64,000 nt of DNA from SZUA-547 sp963669315 (GCA_963669315.1 OY770021.1:1178001-1242000), one strand, 5' to 3'; positions 43,982 to 53,972 are shown, numbered from the stretch's first letter. Notes: generated by a model from the sequence alone, not told the origin. A program made the numbers and translations.

Positions 43982-45799
43982 ATGATCGACATGGCGGCCC
44001 TGACCAAAGAGCACCGCTCAGCGGCGTCCACGAGGCGGATGGCGCGGCGACGCGCGGCCGAGTTCCGGCTAAAGGCCTATGGCGTTGCGGCGATTTCCGT
44101 GGCGGCGCTGGCGCTGGCGGCGCTGATGTACAGTGTGATCGGCAAGGCGGCCGGCGCGCTGACCGAGACCTATGTGACCCTGCCGGTAGAGCTTTCGGCG
44201 GAGAAGATCGACCCGGACGCGACCGGTGACCCGCAGGTGATCCGGAAGGCCAAATTCAATAAAATCTCTCGCGGCGCCGTGCGAGCGGCCTTTCCCGGCG
44301 TCTCGGACCGCAAGCGAAAGCGTCAGATGAACGGCCTGATCAGCGCCGGGGCGCAGCTTGAGCTTCGGGACATGGTCGTCGCCAATCCCTCTTTGGTTGG
44401 CGAGACCATTGATTATTGCTTCCTCGCCTCGGACAACATCGACCTTTACGTGAAGGGGTTCTACGGCGAATTGGAGGAGGTCGACACAAGCGGCGTCCTG
44501 TCGCCGAGCGGCGCCGAAGGCGAGGTTGAACTGGTTTCGACCTCAGAGGATTTCTCGGTCCAACTGGCGGGCGTCAAAGCGGCGCTGTTCGACCGCGCCG
44601 ACCGGATGCGGGCGGAGGCTGACCGACAGGCGAATGGCGTCCGCGTCGTGACCGCACGCGCAACGGAAGCGACTGGCGATGCGCAAGAGAAGCTTCTGGC
44701 GCAGGCCGCCGTGTTCGAACAAAAACGCGCGCTCGCCCAGACGCAAGCGGAGGAGCTGGAAGCCCGAGGCAGCAGCTCCGGCGGGTCCGAACCGCTAAGC
44801 GAAGACCTGCCTTCGATCCTGATCGCGGTGAATGGCGGGTGGGTGCGGGCGACCGAGGTTTCGAACAACAGTATAAAGGGCCAGGTGATGAGCGCTCTGG
44901 AAAGCGATGCCGAGGCGCCCGCTGGCGCATGGGATCTGCATGTGATGGAGACGCCCCAACAGTCGCGCAAGGTCTCGGACCAGCAGATCGTCTGGATCGA
45001 GCAGCTTCGCGGCGAGGGACGGATCGATACGGTGTTCAACTGGCGCTTCTTCCAGTCCGCCGACAGCCGCGATGCGGAGCTTGCGGGCGTCTGGGGCGCC
45101 GCGGTCGGATCGTTCTGGACCATGCTGGTGACATTCTTCCTGTCATTTCCGGTTGGCGTTCTGGCGGCGATTTATCTGGAAGAGTTCGCCAAGAAGAACC
45201 GGATCACCGACTTCATTGAGGTGAACATCAACAATCTGGCCGCGGTGCCGTCGATCGTGTTCGGCCTTCTGGGCCTCGCCATCTTCGTCGCGGGCATCAA
45301 GTTCGAGCTGTTCGGCCAGACCATGGTGATCGGCGGTTTCCTGCCGCGCTCAGCGCCGCTTGCGGGTGGCTTCGTGCTGGCGCTGATGACGCTGCCGACG
45401 ATCATCATAGTCTCCCGCGCGGCGATCGCCGCGGTGCCGCCGTCGATTCGCGACGCCGCGCTGGGTCTGGGCGCCAGCCGGGTGCAGACCAGCTTTCACC
45501 ACGTGCTGCCGCTAGCGATGCCGGGCATCATGACCGGCGCCATTCTGGGCATGGCCCGCGCGCTGGGCGAGACCGCCCCGCTAATCATGATCGGCATGGT
45601 CGCCTTTATCGCCGACGTGCCGACCGGCGTCACCTCGAACGCGACGGTGCTGCCGGTGCAGGTCTACTCATGGTCGGATGTGCCCGAGCGGGCCTTCGAG
45701 ATGCGAACCGCCGCCGCAATCTGCGTGCTACTGTTGTTCCTGATCGCGATGAACGCGCTGGCGGTAGCCCTGCGCAAGCGTTTCGAGCGGCGCTGGTGA
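43982..45799 (+). CDS. pstA: Phosphate ABC transporter permease PstA
   Basis: 605 residues, longer than the enterobacterial protein (about 300) because of a DUF3333-type N-terminal domain with one TM helix and a large, charged region (about 1-370), including a coiled-coil-like stretch (about 195-265). The permease core (about 375-600) has VGSFWTMLVTFFLSFPVGVL, VNINNLAAVPSIVFGLLG and the EAA-like loop RDAALGLGASRVQTSFHHVLP. Fifteen bp after pstC, probably translated from the same mRNA. Confidence 0.95.
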   Translation: MIDMAALTKEHRSAASTRRMARRRAAEFRLKAYGVAAISVAALALAALMYSVIGKAAGALTETYVTLPVELSAEKIDPDATGDPQVIRKAKFNKISRGAVRAAFPGVSDRKRKRQMNGLISAGAQLELRDMVVANPSLVGETIDYCFLASDNIDLYVKGFYGELEEVDTSGVLSPSGAEGEVELVSTSEDFSVQLAGVKAALFDRADRMRAEADRQANGVRVVTARATEATGDAQEKLLAQAAVFEQKRALAQTQAEELEARGSSSGGSEPLSEDLPSILIAVNGGWVRATEVSNNSIKGQVMSALESDAEAPAGAWDLHVMETPQQSRKVSDQQIVWIEQLRGEGRIDTVFNWRFFQSADSRDAELAGVWGAAVGSFWTMLVTFFLSFPVGVLAAIYLEEFAKKNRITDFIEVNINNLAAVPSIVFGLLGLAIFVAGIKFELFGQTMVIGGFLPRSAPLAGGFVLALMTLPTIIIVSRAAIAAVPPSIRDAALGLGASRVQTSFHHVLPLAMPGIMTGAILGMARALGETAPLIMIGMVAFIADVPTGVTSNATVLPVQVYSWSDVPERAFEMRTAAAICVLLLFLIAMNALAVALRKRFERRW

Positions 45800-45837
45800 G
45801 ACGTAAAATGAGAGACATCGAAAGTGGAGAGCCTGTC

Positions 45838-46689
45838 ATGACTGTCGCGGAAGAACTGTCCGGCGACGCGCCTGCGATCCCAGACAGCTTGGAGACTGCG
45901 CCGGGGCGGACAAGCGCTGATGACGCTGCGCCCGCGCTGAAGATGTCTGCGCGCAATTGCGACGTCTTTTACGGCGACAACCACGCGATCAAGGCGGTCG
46001 ATGTCGATATTCTGGATAAGACCGTGACCGCGTTCATCGGCCCGTCCGGCTGCGGCAAGTCGACCTTTCTGCGCTGCCTGAACCGGATGAATGACACGAT
46101 CGATATCTGCCGGGTCACAGGCAATCTGAGGATGGATGGAGAGGACATCTATGACTCCAAAGTCGATCCGGTGCAGCTGCGCGCGCGCGTCGGCATGGTG
46201 TTCCAGAAGCCGAACCCGTTTCCGAAATCAATCTATGACAATGTCGCCTACGGCCCGCGAATCCACGGGCTGGTGCGGAACAGGTCCGAGCTGGACGACG
46301 TGGTGGAGCAATCGCTGCGCCGCGCCTCTCTCTGGGATGAAGTTCGCGATCGACTGGACCAGCCTGGCACAGGCCTTTCCGGCGGCCAGCAGCAGCGCTT
46401 GTGCATCGCACGCGCCATCGCCACAGCGCCTGAGGTTCTGCTGATGGACGAGCCTTGCTCGGCGCTGGATCCGATCGCCACCGCCAGGGTGGAGGAGCTG
46501 ATCCACGAGCTGCGAAAAAATTACTCTATCGTCATCGTCACGCACTCGATGCAACAGGCCGCACGCGTCAGCCAGAAGACGGCGTTCTTCCATCTCGGAG
46601 ACCTCGTCGAATACGACGATACGACAAAGATTTTCACCAATCCGACCGACAAGCGCACCCAGGACTACATCACCGGGCGCATCGGTTAA
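45838..46689 (+). CDS. pstB: Phosphate ABC transporter ATP-binding protein
   Basis: 283 residues from ATG 45838 (GGAG 8 nt before; ATG 45808 is an alternative). Walker A GPSGCGKST (68-76), Q-loop VFQKPNPFPKSIYDN, signature LSGGQQQR, Walker B VLLMDEPCSALDP and the H-loop VTHSM are all in place. Drives phosphate import through PstCA. Confidence 0.97.
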   Translation: MTVAEELSGDAPAIPDSLETAPGRTSADDAAPALKMSARNCDVFYGDNHAIKAVDVDILDKTVTAFIGPSGCGKSTFLRCLNRMNDTIDICRVTGNLRMDGEDIYDSKVDPVQLRARVGMVFQKPNPFPKSIYDNVAYGPRIHGLVRNRSELDDVVEQSLRRASLWDEVRDRLDQPGTGLSGGQQQRLCIARAIATAPEVLLMDEPCSALDPIATARVEELIHELRKNYSIVIVTHSMQQAARVSQKTAFFHLGDLVEYDDTTKIFTNPTDKRTQDYITGRIG

Positions 46690-46728
46690 CGCCGCCGCCG
46701 GGCGCAGCGCAAGCATCAGGACGACATC

Positions 46729-47442
46729 ATGAGCCCCCATATCGTAACCGCATTCGACTCGGACCTTCAGCTGCTCAACCGCAAGATCGCCGAAATGGGC
46801 GGCTTGGCGGAGGAGCAGCTGTCCAATGCGCTGAAATCGGTCACACGCCGCAATGTCGGGCTGGCCGCCGACGTGATCGCGCGGGACAAGAAGCTGGACG
46901 AGATGGAGATGGAGATCGAGGAGGCTGCGATCCGCACCCTTGCATTGCGTCAGCCGGTGGCCCGCGACCTACGAGACACCGTGGCGGCGCTGAAGGTCGC
47001 CTCAACGCTGGAACGGATTGGAGATCTGTCGAAAAGCATCGCCCGCTGCACGGAAATCCTGAGCCAGAACCGTCCGATGCCGGTGGTGGCGCCGCTGGTG
47101 CGCATGGGCCGGCAGGTGTTGTCTCAGGTGACGGAGGTGCTGGACGCCTACACCTCTCGCGATACTGCGCTGGCGGTCAGCGTTTGGCGCCGCGATGTGG
47201 AGGTGGACGTCACCTATAATAGCCTGTTTCGCGAGATTCTGACCTATATGATGGAAGATCCGCGAAACATCGGCGTGTGCTCTCAGCTGATGTTCGTCGC
47301 CAAGAACCTTGAGCGCATCGGAGACCATTCCACCTTCATCGCCGAGATGACCTATTACATCGTCGAGGGCGAGCCGCTGGGCGACGACCGGCCGAAGGGC
47401 GACCCGGTCAACGCCGATGTCGCGGCGGATTTGCCGGATTGA
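46729..47442 (+). CDS. phoU: Phosphate signalling protein PhoU
   Basis: 237 residues forming the expected two PhoU repeats: ALRQPVARDLRDTVAALKVASTLERIGD near residue 72 and the parallel MFVAKNLERIGDHSTFIAEM near 188, each with the E/D-rich metal-binding ERIGD motif. It links Pst transport state to PhoR so that phosphorylated PhoB falls when phosphate is ample. Spaced 39 bp after pstB. Confidence 0.96.
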   Translation: MSPHIVTAFDSDLQLLNRKIAEMGGLAEEQLSNALKSVTRRNVGLAADVIARDKKLDEMEMEIEEAAIRTLALRQPVARDLRDTVAALKVASTLERIGDLSKSIARCTEILSQNRPMPVVAPLVRMGRQVLSQVTEVLDAYTSRDTALAVSVWRRDVEVDVTYNSLFREILTYMMEDPRNIGVCSQLMFVAKNLERIGDHSTFIAEMTYYIVEGEPLGDDRPKGDPVNADVAADLPD

Positions 47443-47475
47443 CCGAGAATTTGACCTGAACGGAGGCTTGTCGTC

Positions 47476-48168
47476 GTGCAGGCGAAGATACTAATCGTCG
47501 AGGATGAGGACGCGCTATGCGCCCTGCTTGAATACAACCTTACGAAAGAGGGGTTCGACGTTCAGATCGCCACAGATGGCGAAGAAGCACTGATCAAGAT
47601 CGAGGAGGACGAGCCCGATCTGGTGATCCTTGACTGGATGTTGCCGAAAGTGTCGGGCATCGAGATTTGCCGCCAGATCCGCGCCACCGCCACGACCCGG
47701 GATTTGCCCGTGATTATGCTGACGGCGCGGGGCGAGGAAGACGACCGGATTAGAGGTCTGGACACCGGCGCTGACGATTACCTGACCAAGCCGTTCTCTA
47801 TGACGGAGCTGATGGCGCGTCTGCGCGCGGTGTTGCGACGGACCCGAACTTCGTTGACGGGGGATGTGGCGACATTTGGCGACATCAGCCTGGATCGGGA
47901 GCGTCGCCGCGTCCGCCGCGGCCAGCGCGAAGTGCATCTGGGCCCGACCGAGTTTCGCATGCTCGACTGTCTGCTGCAGCGGCCCGGCCGGGTCTATTCA
48001 CGCGAGCAACTGCTGGACCTTGTCTGGGGCCGCGACGTCTACGTCGAGGCCCGAACGGTGGACGTGCATGTGGGCCGCCTCCGCAAAGCGCTGAACCGAC
48101 GGGGAGAGAAAGACCCGATCCGCACGGTTCGCGCGGCGGGCTATGCGCTGGATGAGACTTACGGCTGA
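47476..48168 (+). CDS. phoB: Phosphate regulon response regulator PhoB
   Basis: 230 residues from GTG 47476 (GGAGG 9 nt before). Receiver domain with acidic pocket E9/D10, phospho-acceptor D53 (VILDWMLP), T (MLTARG) and K104 (LTKPF), then an OmpR-type winged helix (about 132-228) with LGPTEFRMLDCLL and RTVDVHVGRLRKAL. When phosphorylated by PhoR it binds Pho boxes such as 41197-41214. Ends the phosphate cluster. Confidence 0.97.
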   Translation: MQAKILIVEDEDALCALLEYNLTKEGFDVQIATDGEEALIKIEEDEPDLVILDWMLPKVSGIEICRQIRATATTRDLPVIMLTARGEEDDRIRGLDTGADDYLTKPFSMTELMARLRAVLRRTRTSLTGDVATFGDISLDRERRRVRRGQREVHLGPTEFRMLDCLLQRPGRVYSREQLLDLVWGRDVYVEARTVDVHVGRLRKALNRRGEKDPIRTVRAAGYALDETYG

Positions 48169-48191
48169 TTGCTGCAGAGCCAAAACGAAGA

Positions 48192-48216
48192 AGGGGCGCA
48201 CGAAGCGCCCCTATTT
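48192..48216 (+). terminator. Terminator after phoB
   Basis: Arms AGGGGCGC (48192-48199) and GCGCCCCT (48205-48212), loop ACGAA, then ATTTT. Ends the pho/pst transcript. Confidence 0.85.
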
Positions 48217-48267
48217 TAGTGTTGTCTGTCCGGTCCGATGCGTCACCGCGCCGTCCCTGCAATCAGA

Positions 48268-48846
48268 TCAGTTGCGCGCGGCCTGAGCGCGGGCGCGCTC
48301 GCGCTCCCTCTCGCGCCGCGAGGACATCGGCTGGAAGGCGATGCCCACATGCGCCTCGCAATAGGGTTTGCCGGGATGGGCGGGCTGACCGCAGAAATGG
48401 AAATCATCGTGGGTCGGATCGCCGATCGGCCATTTGCAGGTGCGCTCGGTCAACTGCAGCAGCGAGATCTTCTTGGCCTTGGCGTCGATGGCGGCAAGAT
48501 CAGCGGTGACCGGCGTCTCCATCGGCGGGCGCGGCTCTCGCACATTGCTGGGCGTCGGGCGCGGCGCGGCCGGGGCGGGCGCGGGGTCCGGCTTGCGCGC
48601 GGGCGCGGCCTCCGCTTTCGGCGGCGGCGCGGCGGCGGCCGGTTTCGCGGCCGACTTTTTCTCCGGCGCAGGGTCGGCTGGCGTGGCGGGCTTTGAGGCG
48701 GCGCGGTTCGACAGGCCAAGCCTGTGCACCTTGCCGATCACCGCGTTGCGGGTTACCCCGCCCAGCGCCTTGGCGATCTGGCTCGCGCTCATCCCCTCGC
48801 CCCACATCTGGCGAAGTTTTTCGACCCGTTCATCCGTCCAAGCCAT
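48268..48846 (-). CDS. gcrA: Cell-cycle transcriptional regulator GcrA
   Basis: 192 residues from ATG 48846 (AAGGA 8 nt before). N-terminal HTH MAWTDERVEKLRQMWGEG followed by TRNAVIGKVHRLGL binds DNA, in GcrA preferentially at methylated GANTC sites; a long Ala/Pro-rich linker (about 50-120); and a C-terminal Cys/His region (ERTCKWPIGDP, FCGQPAHPGKPYCEAH) that contacts sigma-70 in Caulobacter. Signature gene of Alphaproteobacteria, supporting the taxonomic call. Divergent from the ABC-2 permease. Confidence 0.96.
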   Translation of the reverse strand: MAWTDERVEKLRQMWGEGMSASQIAKALGGVTRNAVIGKVHRLGLSNRAASKPATPADPAPEKKSAAKPAAAAPPPKAEAAPARKPDPAPAPAAPRPTPSNVREPRPPMETPVTADLAAIDAKAKKISLLQLTERTCKWPIGDPTHDDFHFCGQPAHPGKPYCEAHVGIAFQPMSSRRERERERARAQAARN

Positions 48847-48981
48847 ACCGAAGTCCTTTCGACGTCCGACGCAAAACAGGCCAGGTCGCGCATCGATCGC
48901 GCCCAAAGCCCGTCCTCTATTGTAATCCTGCCGGCGGGGGATACAACGGGCGGACCCCCAATCGCAAGCGGAACAGCGCCG

Positions 48982-49809
48982 ATGAGCACCGTCTCGAACG
49001 AAGAAATCTCCATTCGGATGCAGCGAGGCGAGCGTCGCTTCGGCCGCTGGAACCATCTTGGGGTCTGGACGCTCTACGTTCGCGAGGTTCAGCGCTTCGT
49101 CAAGGTCTGGACCCAGACGCTGGCCGCCCCGATGGCGACCGCGGCCCTTTTCATGGTCGTCTTCACCCTCGCCTTTGGCGGCGACCGGGGCGACGTGGCG
49201 GGATTCGACTTCGCAACCTTCATCGCGCCCGGCCTGGTGATGATGTCGGTGATCCAGAACGCCTTCGCCAACACCTCGTCGTCGCTGATGATCTCGAAGG
49301 TTCAGGGCAATATCGTCGATTCGCTGATGCCCCCCCTATCGGCCGGCGAGCTGACGCTGGGTTACGCTGCGGGAGGGGCCACCCGCGGCCTGATGGTGGC
49401 GATTTCGGTCGCAATCCTGATCTTCCCATTCACCGGGGCGGGATTGGCCCAGCCCATTTGGGCGCTGGCCTTTGTGGTGATGGGTGGTCTGATGCTGTCG
49501 TTGATCGGGGTCGCGGCCGGGATCGCTGCGGAAAAGTTCGACCAGATGGCGGCGATCACCAATTTCGTGGTCACACCGCTCTCATTTCTGTCCGGCACCT
49601 TCTACTCCATCGACGTGCTGCCAGAGCCATTCTGGACGATCAGCCATCTCAACCCGTTTTTCTATCTGATCGACGGGTTCCGATACGGCGTATTGGGCGC
49701 GGGGGACGCCTCTCCGTGGTTGGCGCTCGCAGTAACGGCGGTGGTGAATGTGGCGCTGTGGGCGGTCTGCTGGCGGATGTTCCAGACCGGATACAAGCTA
49801 AAGGGCTGA
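48982..49809 (+). CDS. ABC-2 type transporter permease
   Basis: 275 residues from ATG 48982. Six hydrophobic segments and an ABC-2 pattern: N-terminal amphipathic RFGRWNHLGVWTLYVREVQRF, then FIAPGLVMMSVIQNAF and the C-terminal PLSFLSGTFYSIDVLPEPFW with HLNPFFYLIDGFRYG. Similar permeases export lipids, polysaccharides or drugs. No ATP-binding partner gene is within the window, so it must be encoded elsewhere. Frame remains open upstream, but homology begins at this ATG. Confidence 0.88.
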   Translation: MSTVSNEEISIRMQRGERRFGRWNHLGVWTLYVREVQRFVKVWTQTLAAPMATAALFMVVFTLAFGGDRGDVAGFDFATFIAPGLVMMSVIQNAFANTSSSLMISKVQGNIVDSLMPPLSAGELTLGYAAGGATRGLMVAISVAILIFPFTGAGLAQPIWALAFVVMGGLMLSLIGVAAGIAAEKFDQMAAITNFVVTPLSFLSGTFYSIDVLPEPFWTISHLNPFFYLIDGFRYGVLGAGDASPWLALAVTAVVNVALWAVCWRMFQTGYKLKG

Positions 49810-49937
49810 TTGTGCGGCGCAGCGCCGATTGACACTGGCTGCGCGCGCCCCAATAATCCGCCTTCGAACGCCCTACCGAGCGGCCGCCGGTGGGGCGTAT
49901 CGCGTTTGAAACGACCCGAATGAAGAGGATTACCGCC

Positions 49938-51131
49938 GTGATCACGCCCGTCCTTCCGACCTATGCGCGGGCGCCCCTGACCTTCGTCAAGGGAGAGGGC
50001 CCCTGGCTGATCGACGAGAATGAGGACCGCTATCTGGATTTTGGCGCCGGCATCGCCGTCAACAGTCTGGGTCACGCGCATCCGCGTCTTGTCGCCGCGC
50101 TGGAGGATCAGGCGCGCCGCCTGTGGCATACCTCGAACCTCTACAACATTCCTGGGCAGGAGAAGCTGGCGGAGCGGCTGGTCGATCTGACATTCGCGGA
50201 CACCGTGTTTTTCTGCAATTCTGGCGCAGAGGCGATGGAGTGCGCGATCAAGACCGCACGCAAATACCACTACGCCAAGGGCCAGCCTGAGCGGAACCGG
50301 ATCATTACTTTCGAGGGCTCGTTTCACGGCCGGACGCTGGCGACGATTTCCGCGGCTGGCGCGGAGAAGTTGACCAAGGGGTTTGAGCCCCTTCCCCCCG
50401 GCTTCGATCACCTGCCGTTCGGCGACTTCGAGGCTTTGACAGCCGCGATCGGGCCAGAGACGGCGGCGATCCTGATCGAACCTGTGCAGGGCGAAGGCGG
50501 CATCCGTCCGGTCCCGGCCGAGGAATTGCGAGCCTTGAGGGCGCTTTGCGATGAGCAAGGCCTGCTTCTGATCTATGACGAGGTGCAGTGCGGCTTCGGG
50601 CGCACCGGCAAGCTGTTCGCGCATGAATGGTCCGGCGCCACGCCCGACATCATGGGCGTCGCCAAGGCGATCGGCGGCGGCTTTCCGCTGGGCGCGTGCC
50701 TGGGGACGGAGAATGCGGCGCTCGGCATGACAGCGGGCGCGCATGGGTCCACCTATGGCGGCAACCCTCTGGCGATGGCTGTCGGCAACGCGGTTCTGGA
50801 CGTGATGACCGAGGACGGGTTTCTCGATCATGTGTCAGAGATTTCCGGGCGGCTGCGGCAAGGGCTGGCGGCGCTGTCCGAGACCTATCCCGAAATCATC
50901 GAGACCGTACGCGGCGAGGGGCTGATGCTTGGCCTCAAATGCAAGATCGAAGCGGGCGCCTTCATCACCGCGACGCGCGACGAAAAGCTGCTTCTTGTCC
51001 CGGCCGGCGATAACGTCGTGCGGCTGCTTCCCCCCCTCAATATTGAGGCGAAGGATGTGGACGAGGCGCTGTCCCGGCTTGAGTCGGCTTGCGCCCGGCT
51101 GAAGGCCGGCGCCGCGGCTGAGAGCGCCTAG
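49938..51131 (+). CDS. argD: Acetylornithine aminotransferase
   Basis: 397 residues from GTG 49938, chosen because GAAGAGGA lies about 8 nt before it and homologs start just before VLPTYARAPL. Fold-type I PLP enzyme: NSGAEAMECAIKTAR and FHGRTLATISAAG, IEPVQGEGGI, LLIYDEVQCGFGRTG, and the PLP lysine in GVAKAIGGGFPLG. Converts N-acetylglutamate semialdehyde to N-acetylornithine in arginine synthesis. Two bp before argF, so the two are co-transcribed and probably coupled. Confidence 0.95.
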   Translation: MITPVLPTYARAPLTFVKGEGPWLIDENEDRYLDFGAGIAVNSLGHAHPRLVAALEDQARRLWHTSNLYNIPGQEKLAERLVDLTFADTVFFCNSGAEAMECAIKTARKYHYAKGQPERNRIITFEGSFHGRTLATISAAGAEKLTKGFEPLPPGFDHLPFGDFEALTAAIGPETAAILIEPVQGEGGIRPVPAEELRALRALCDEQGLLLIYDEVQCGFGRTGKLFAHEWSGATPDIMGVAKAIGGGFPLGACLGTENAALGMTAGAHGSTYGGNPLAMAVGNAVLDVMTEDGFLDHVSEISGRLRQGLAALSETYPEIIETVRGEGLMLGLKCKIEAGAFITATRDEKLLLVPAGDNVVRLLPPLNIEAKDVDEALSRLESACARLKAGAAAESA

Positions 51132-51133
51132 CC

Positions 51134-52114
51134 ATGAACGTATTCGACGCCTATCAGGAACCCGCGACGGAGCTGCCCTCCGGCGACCGGCATTTCCTGG
51201 ATCTGCATGCGGTCGCGCAGGCGGATCTGCGCGCGATCATCGACGCCTCTCATGCGATCAAGGACGCGCGCGCTGGCCAGCCCAAAGGGGCCCCGGATGA
51301 CGGCAAGCCTCTGGCGGGCCGGATTCTGGCGATGATCTTCGAGAAAAACTCGACGCGGACCCGCACCAGTTTCGACGTGGCGATGCGCCAGCTTGGCGGT
51401 CAAACCCTGTTTCTGTCGAGCGCGGATATGCAGCTCGGCCGGGGGGAGACGCTGGCCGACACCGCCCGCGTGCTCAGCCGGTATGTCGACGCGATCATGA
51501 TCCGTACCACGGCGCATGAAAAGCTGTTGGAGCTGGCCGAGAACGCAACGGTGCCGGTCATCAACGCGCTGACCGACGACACACACCCCTGCCAGATCAT
51601 GGCGGACGTGATGACCGTCGAGGAACGACTTGGCCCGATCGCCGGGCGCAAGGTGGCCTGGGTCGGCGACGGCAACAATGTCGCCCATAGCTGGATCGAA
51701 GCGGCGGCGACGTTCGATTTCCCGCTGCATGTGGCGACGCCGGAAGTGCTGACGCCCGCCCCACGCTATATCGACTGGGCGGTGGAGAACGGCGCATCAA
51801 TCACACTGACGCGCAGCGCGGAGGAAGCGGCGGATGGCGCCTCGGTCATCGTAACCGACACCTGGCTTTCGATGGGCGATCAGGGCGAGGCGCGCGAGCG
51901 GCGGCACAACCTGCTGCGCCCCTATCAGGTTGACGCCGAACTGATGGCGCGCGCCGATCCGGAGGCGATCTTCATGCATTGCCTGCCCGCGCATCGCGGC
52001 GAGGAAGTGACCTCGGAGGTGATGGACGGCCCGCAATCGGCGATCTTCGACGAGGCGGAGAACCGGCTGCACGCGCAAAAGGGCATCCTGCGCTGGTGTT
52101 TGCAGAAGCTTTAG
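51134..52114 (+). CDS. argF: Ornithine carbamoyltransferase
   Basis: 326 residues. Carbamoyl-phosphate-binding STRTRTSF, the HPCQ motif, ornithine-binding SMGDQGE (in place of the common SMGxE) and the C-terminal HCLPAHRGEEV are all present. It joins carbamoyl phosphate and ornithine to citrulline in arginine synthesis. Directly after argD. Full length and intact. Confidence 0.97.
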   Translation: MNVFDAYQEPATELPSGDRHFLDLHAVAQADLRAIIDASHAIKDARAGQPKGAPDDGKPLAGRILAMIFEKNSTRTRTSFDVAMRQLGGQTLFLSSADMQLGRGETLADTARVLSRYVDAIMIRTTAHEKLLELAENATVPVINALTDDTHPCQIMADVMTVEERLGPIAGRKVAWVGDGNNVAHSWIEAAATFDFPLHVATPEVLTPAPRYIDWAVENGASITLTRSAEEAADGASVIVTDTWLSMGDQGEARERRHNLLRPYQVDAELMARADPEAIFMHCLPAHRGEEVTSEVMDGPQSAIFDEAENRLHAQKGILRWCLQKL

Positions 52115-52127
52115 GGCGCAGCCGGGG

Positions 52128-53972
52128 CTAAGCCAAACGCAACACCTGCACCGGTTCAGCGCGGCCCTTCACCTCAAACGCTCCGGCAAGTTCGGCGCCG
52201 GAGGACGCATCGCCACCGGCGGCGGCTGTCGCCGCACTGATCAAAACCGTGGCCGCTGCGCCGTCGTCGAATTTTCGCGCCAGCGCTTCGATCCTCTGAC
52301 CGGTGTTTACCGTGTCGCCGACGATCGTGTAGTTGATGCGGCCAGGAGCGCCGATATTGCCAATGACGACCGGCCCGGTATGCAGCCCGATCCGAATGCG
52401 AACGGGCGCGGCGCCTTTTGCGATCCGGTCGGCGTTGCCCCTTTCCAATGCGCCGGCGATGGCGCGCGCCGCTCTTATCGCCCGCGCCGCGTGATCGGCT
52501 TGGCGTTCGGGCGCCCCCCAGAACGCCATCACCGAGTCGCCAATGAATTTGTCGATCGTGCCTTCCTCCTCCTCAACACAGCCACCCAGAAGGGCGAAAT
52601 GTTCGTTCAACAACTCGGCGACCTCGGCGGCGGGCAGCGCTTCGGAAAGGCTGGTGAAACCGACAATGTCCGTGAACATCAGGGTGAGCTCGCGCTCCTC
52701 CGAACGCAACGGTTCGGCGCGCTGGATCAATCGCCGCACCAGCGTTTTTGGAACATAAGTCTCGAACCATCTCAGTCCGTTAAGCATAGAGTTGAACGCG
52801 TCAGCCTGATCATTGAGCTCGCGTATGCGACTTGACGGCAGCGGCTGCGCGCGTCCCAGATCCATCTCGGCGATCTGCACCGCGCCAGCGGATGCGCGCT
52901 TGATCGGTTTGGCGATGCCCCGTCCCAGCGCCACCGCCGCGACGAGCGACAGCACCAGCACGCCCACGCCGACGGCGGCCGAGCCGGCGAGACGCCGGAA
53001 CTCCTCGCCGAGAGAGCGGGCGGGAAGGTGAACCCCGATTGTCCACGGAATGGCGCCGTAATCCGAGATTTCGCGGCGGAAGACGACCCGCCTCGATCCG
53101 GAGGGCCCGGTGAGGATCACCTGCACGCCCTCGGCCGACGCCTCTTCGAACTGGTCCGCGGTCTCGAATTCGTGCATGCCGCCAAGCGCCATATCGCCGA
53201 GACGGCTTCGGTGAACGACCGGGGCATCCGCGCTTAGATCAGGATGCGGCGAAACCAGATTGGGATGGGCGAGCACATGATCCGAACCGTGCATAATGAA
53301 GGCTGTCGCGCCAAAATCATCCCCAACATCAGCCATCAATTGCGACAGTTCGGGCATGGTCACCGCCGCGCCGGCGAATCCAATCAGCACTCCGTTCCGC
53401 CGCACCGCCTGAACGACGTTGATAAGAGTGGTTTCATTATCGAAGGCGAGTTCGCGCCACACCGGACCATCAACGTCCCGGACCTCGCGCAGAATTTCGA
53501 CGAATTCGGGCTGATCGCTGACATTTTCCTCTATCAAAAGGATCGGCTGATATGCGGGTTGCACCGCGATGACTTTGTTGAGCGCCGTATCCCAGAAACC
53601 AACGGCCAAGACCTGCGGAGCGGCGGCCAGCGCGCCAACGAGCACGTCGCTAAGTCGGACCCGGTCCGCCGGGTCGAGGAGGCCGCTCTCGACGAGGTCT
53701 TGCAGATGCCCGACGATGTCCTCGGCCGGATCGAGATGATGACGCACGCCCGATTCTATTGATTCCATGATTTGGACGGATTTGTCGTTCAAGAGAGACA
53801 CCGTATTGCGTCGGCCAGCCGCGAAGCCGAGCAACAACTCCGCGACGACCGCGATAGCGACGAGAAGACCGATGCTCGCCGCCAGTGTGACAGTGATTGA
53901 AATCCGGCGATGCGCCTCTCCGGCGCTCATCCCCGCTTTCGAGCCGTCATCGCTGGCCGCACGTGCTGACAT
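52128..53972 (-). CDS. Receptor-type class III cyclase with extracellular sensor and HAMP
   Basis: 614 residues. TM1 (about 24-50), an extracellular sensor of roughly 270 residues probably of the Cache type, TM2 (about 330-350), HAMP (about 350-400), then the class III cyclase domain (about 425-610) with metal-binding FTDIVGF, FIGDSVMAFWG and VGDTVNTGQRIEALAR. GGAGG lies 8 nt before the ATG. It should make cAMP or cGMP in response to a periplasmic ligand that cannot be told. Convergent with argF, 13 bp apart. Confidence 0.93.
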   Translation of the reverse strand: MSARAASDDGSKAGMSAGEAHRRISITVTLAASIGLLVAIAVVAELLLGFAAGRRNTVSLLNDKSVQIMESIESGVRHHLDPAEDIVGHLQDLVESGLLDPADRVRLSDVLVGALAAAPQVLAVGFWDTALNKVIAVQPAYQPILLIEENVSDQPEFVEILREVRDVDGPVWRELAFDNETTLINVVQAVRRNGVLIGFAGAAVTMPELSQLMADVGDDFGATAFIMHGSDHVLAHPNLVSPHPDLSADAPVVHRSRLGDMALGGMHEFETADQFEEASAEGVQVILTGPSGSRRVVFRREISDYGAIPWTIGVHLPARSLGEEFRRLAGSAAVGVGVLVLSLVAAVALGRGIAKPIKRASAGAVQIAEMDLGRAQPLPSSRIRELNDQADAFNSMLNGLRWFETYVPKTLVRRLIQRAEPLRSEERELTLMFTDIVGFTSLSEALPAAEVAELLNEHFALLGGCVEEEEGTIDKFIGDSVMAFWGAPERQADHAARAIRAARAIAGALERGNADRIAKGAAPVRIRIGLHTGPVVIGNIGAPGRINYTIVGDTVNTGQRIEALARKFDDGAAATVLISAATAAAGGDASSGAELAGAFEVKGRAEPVQVLRLA

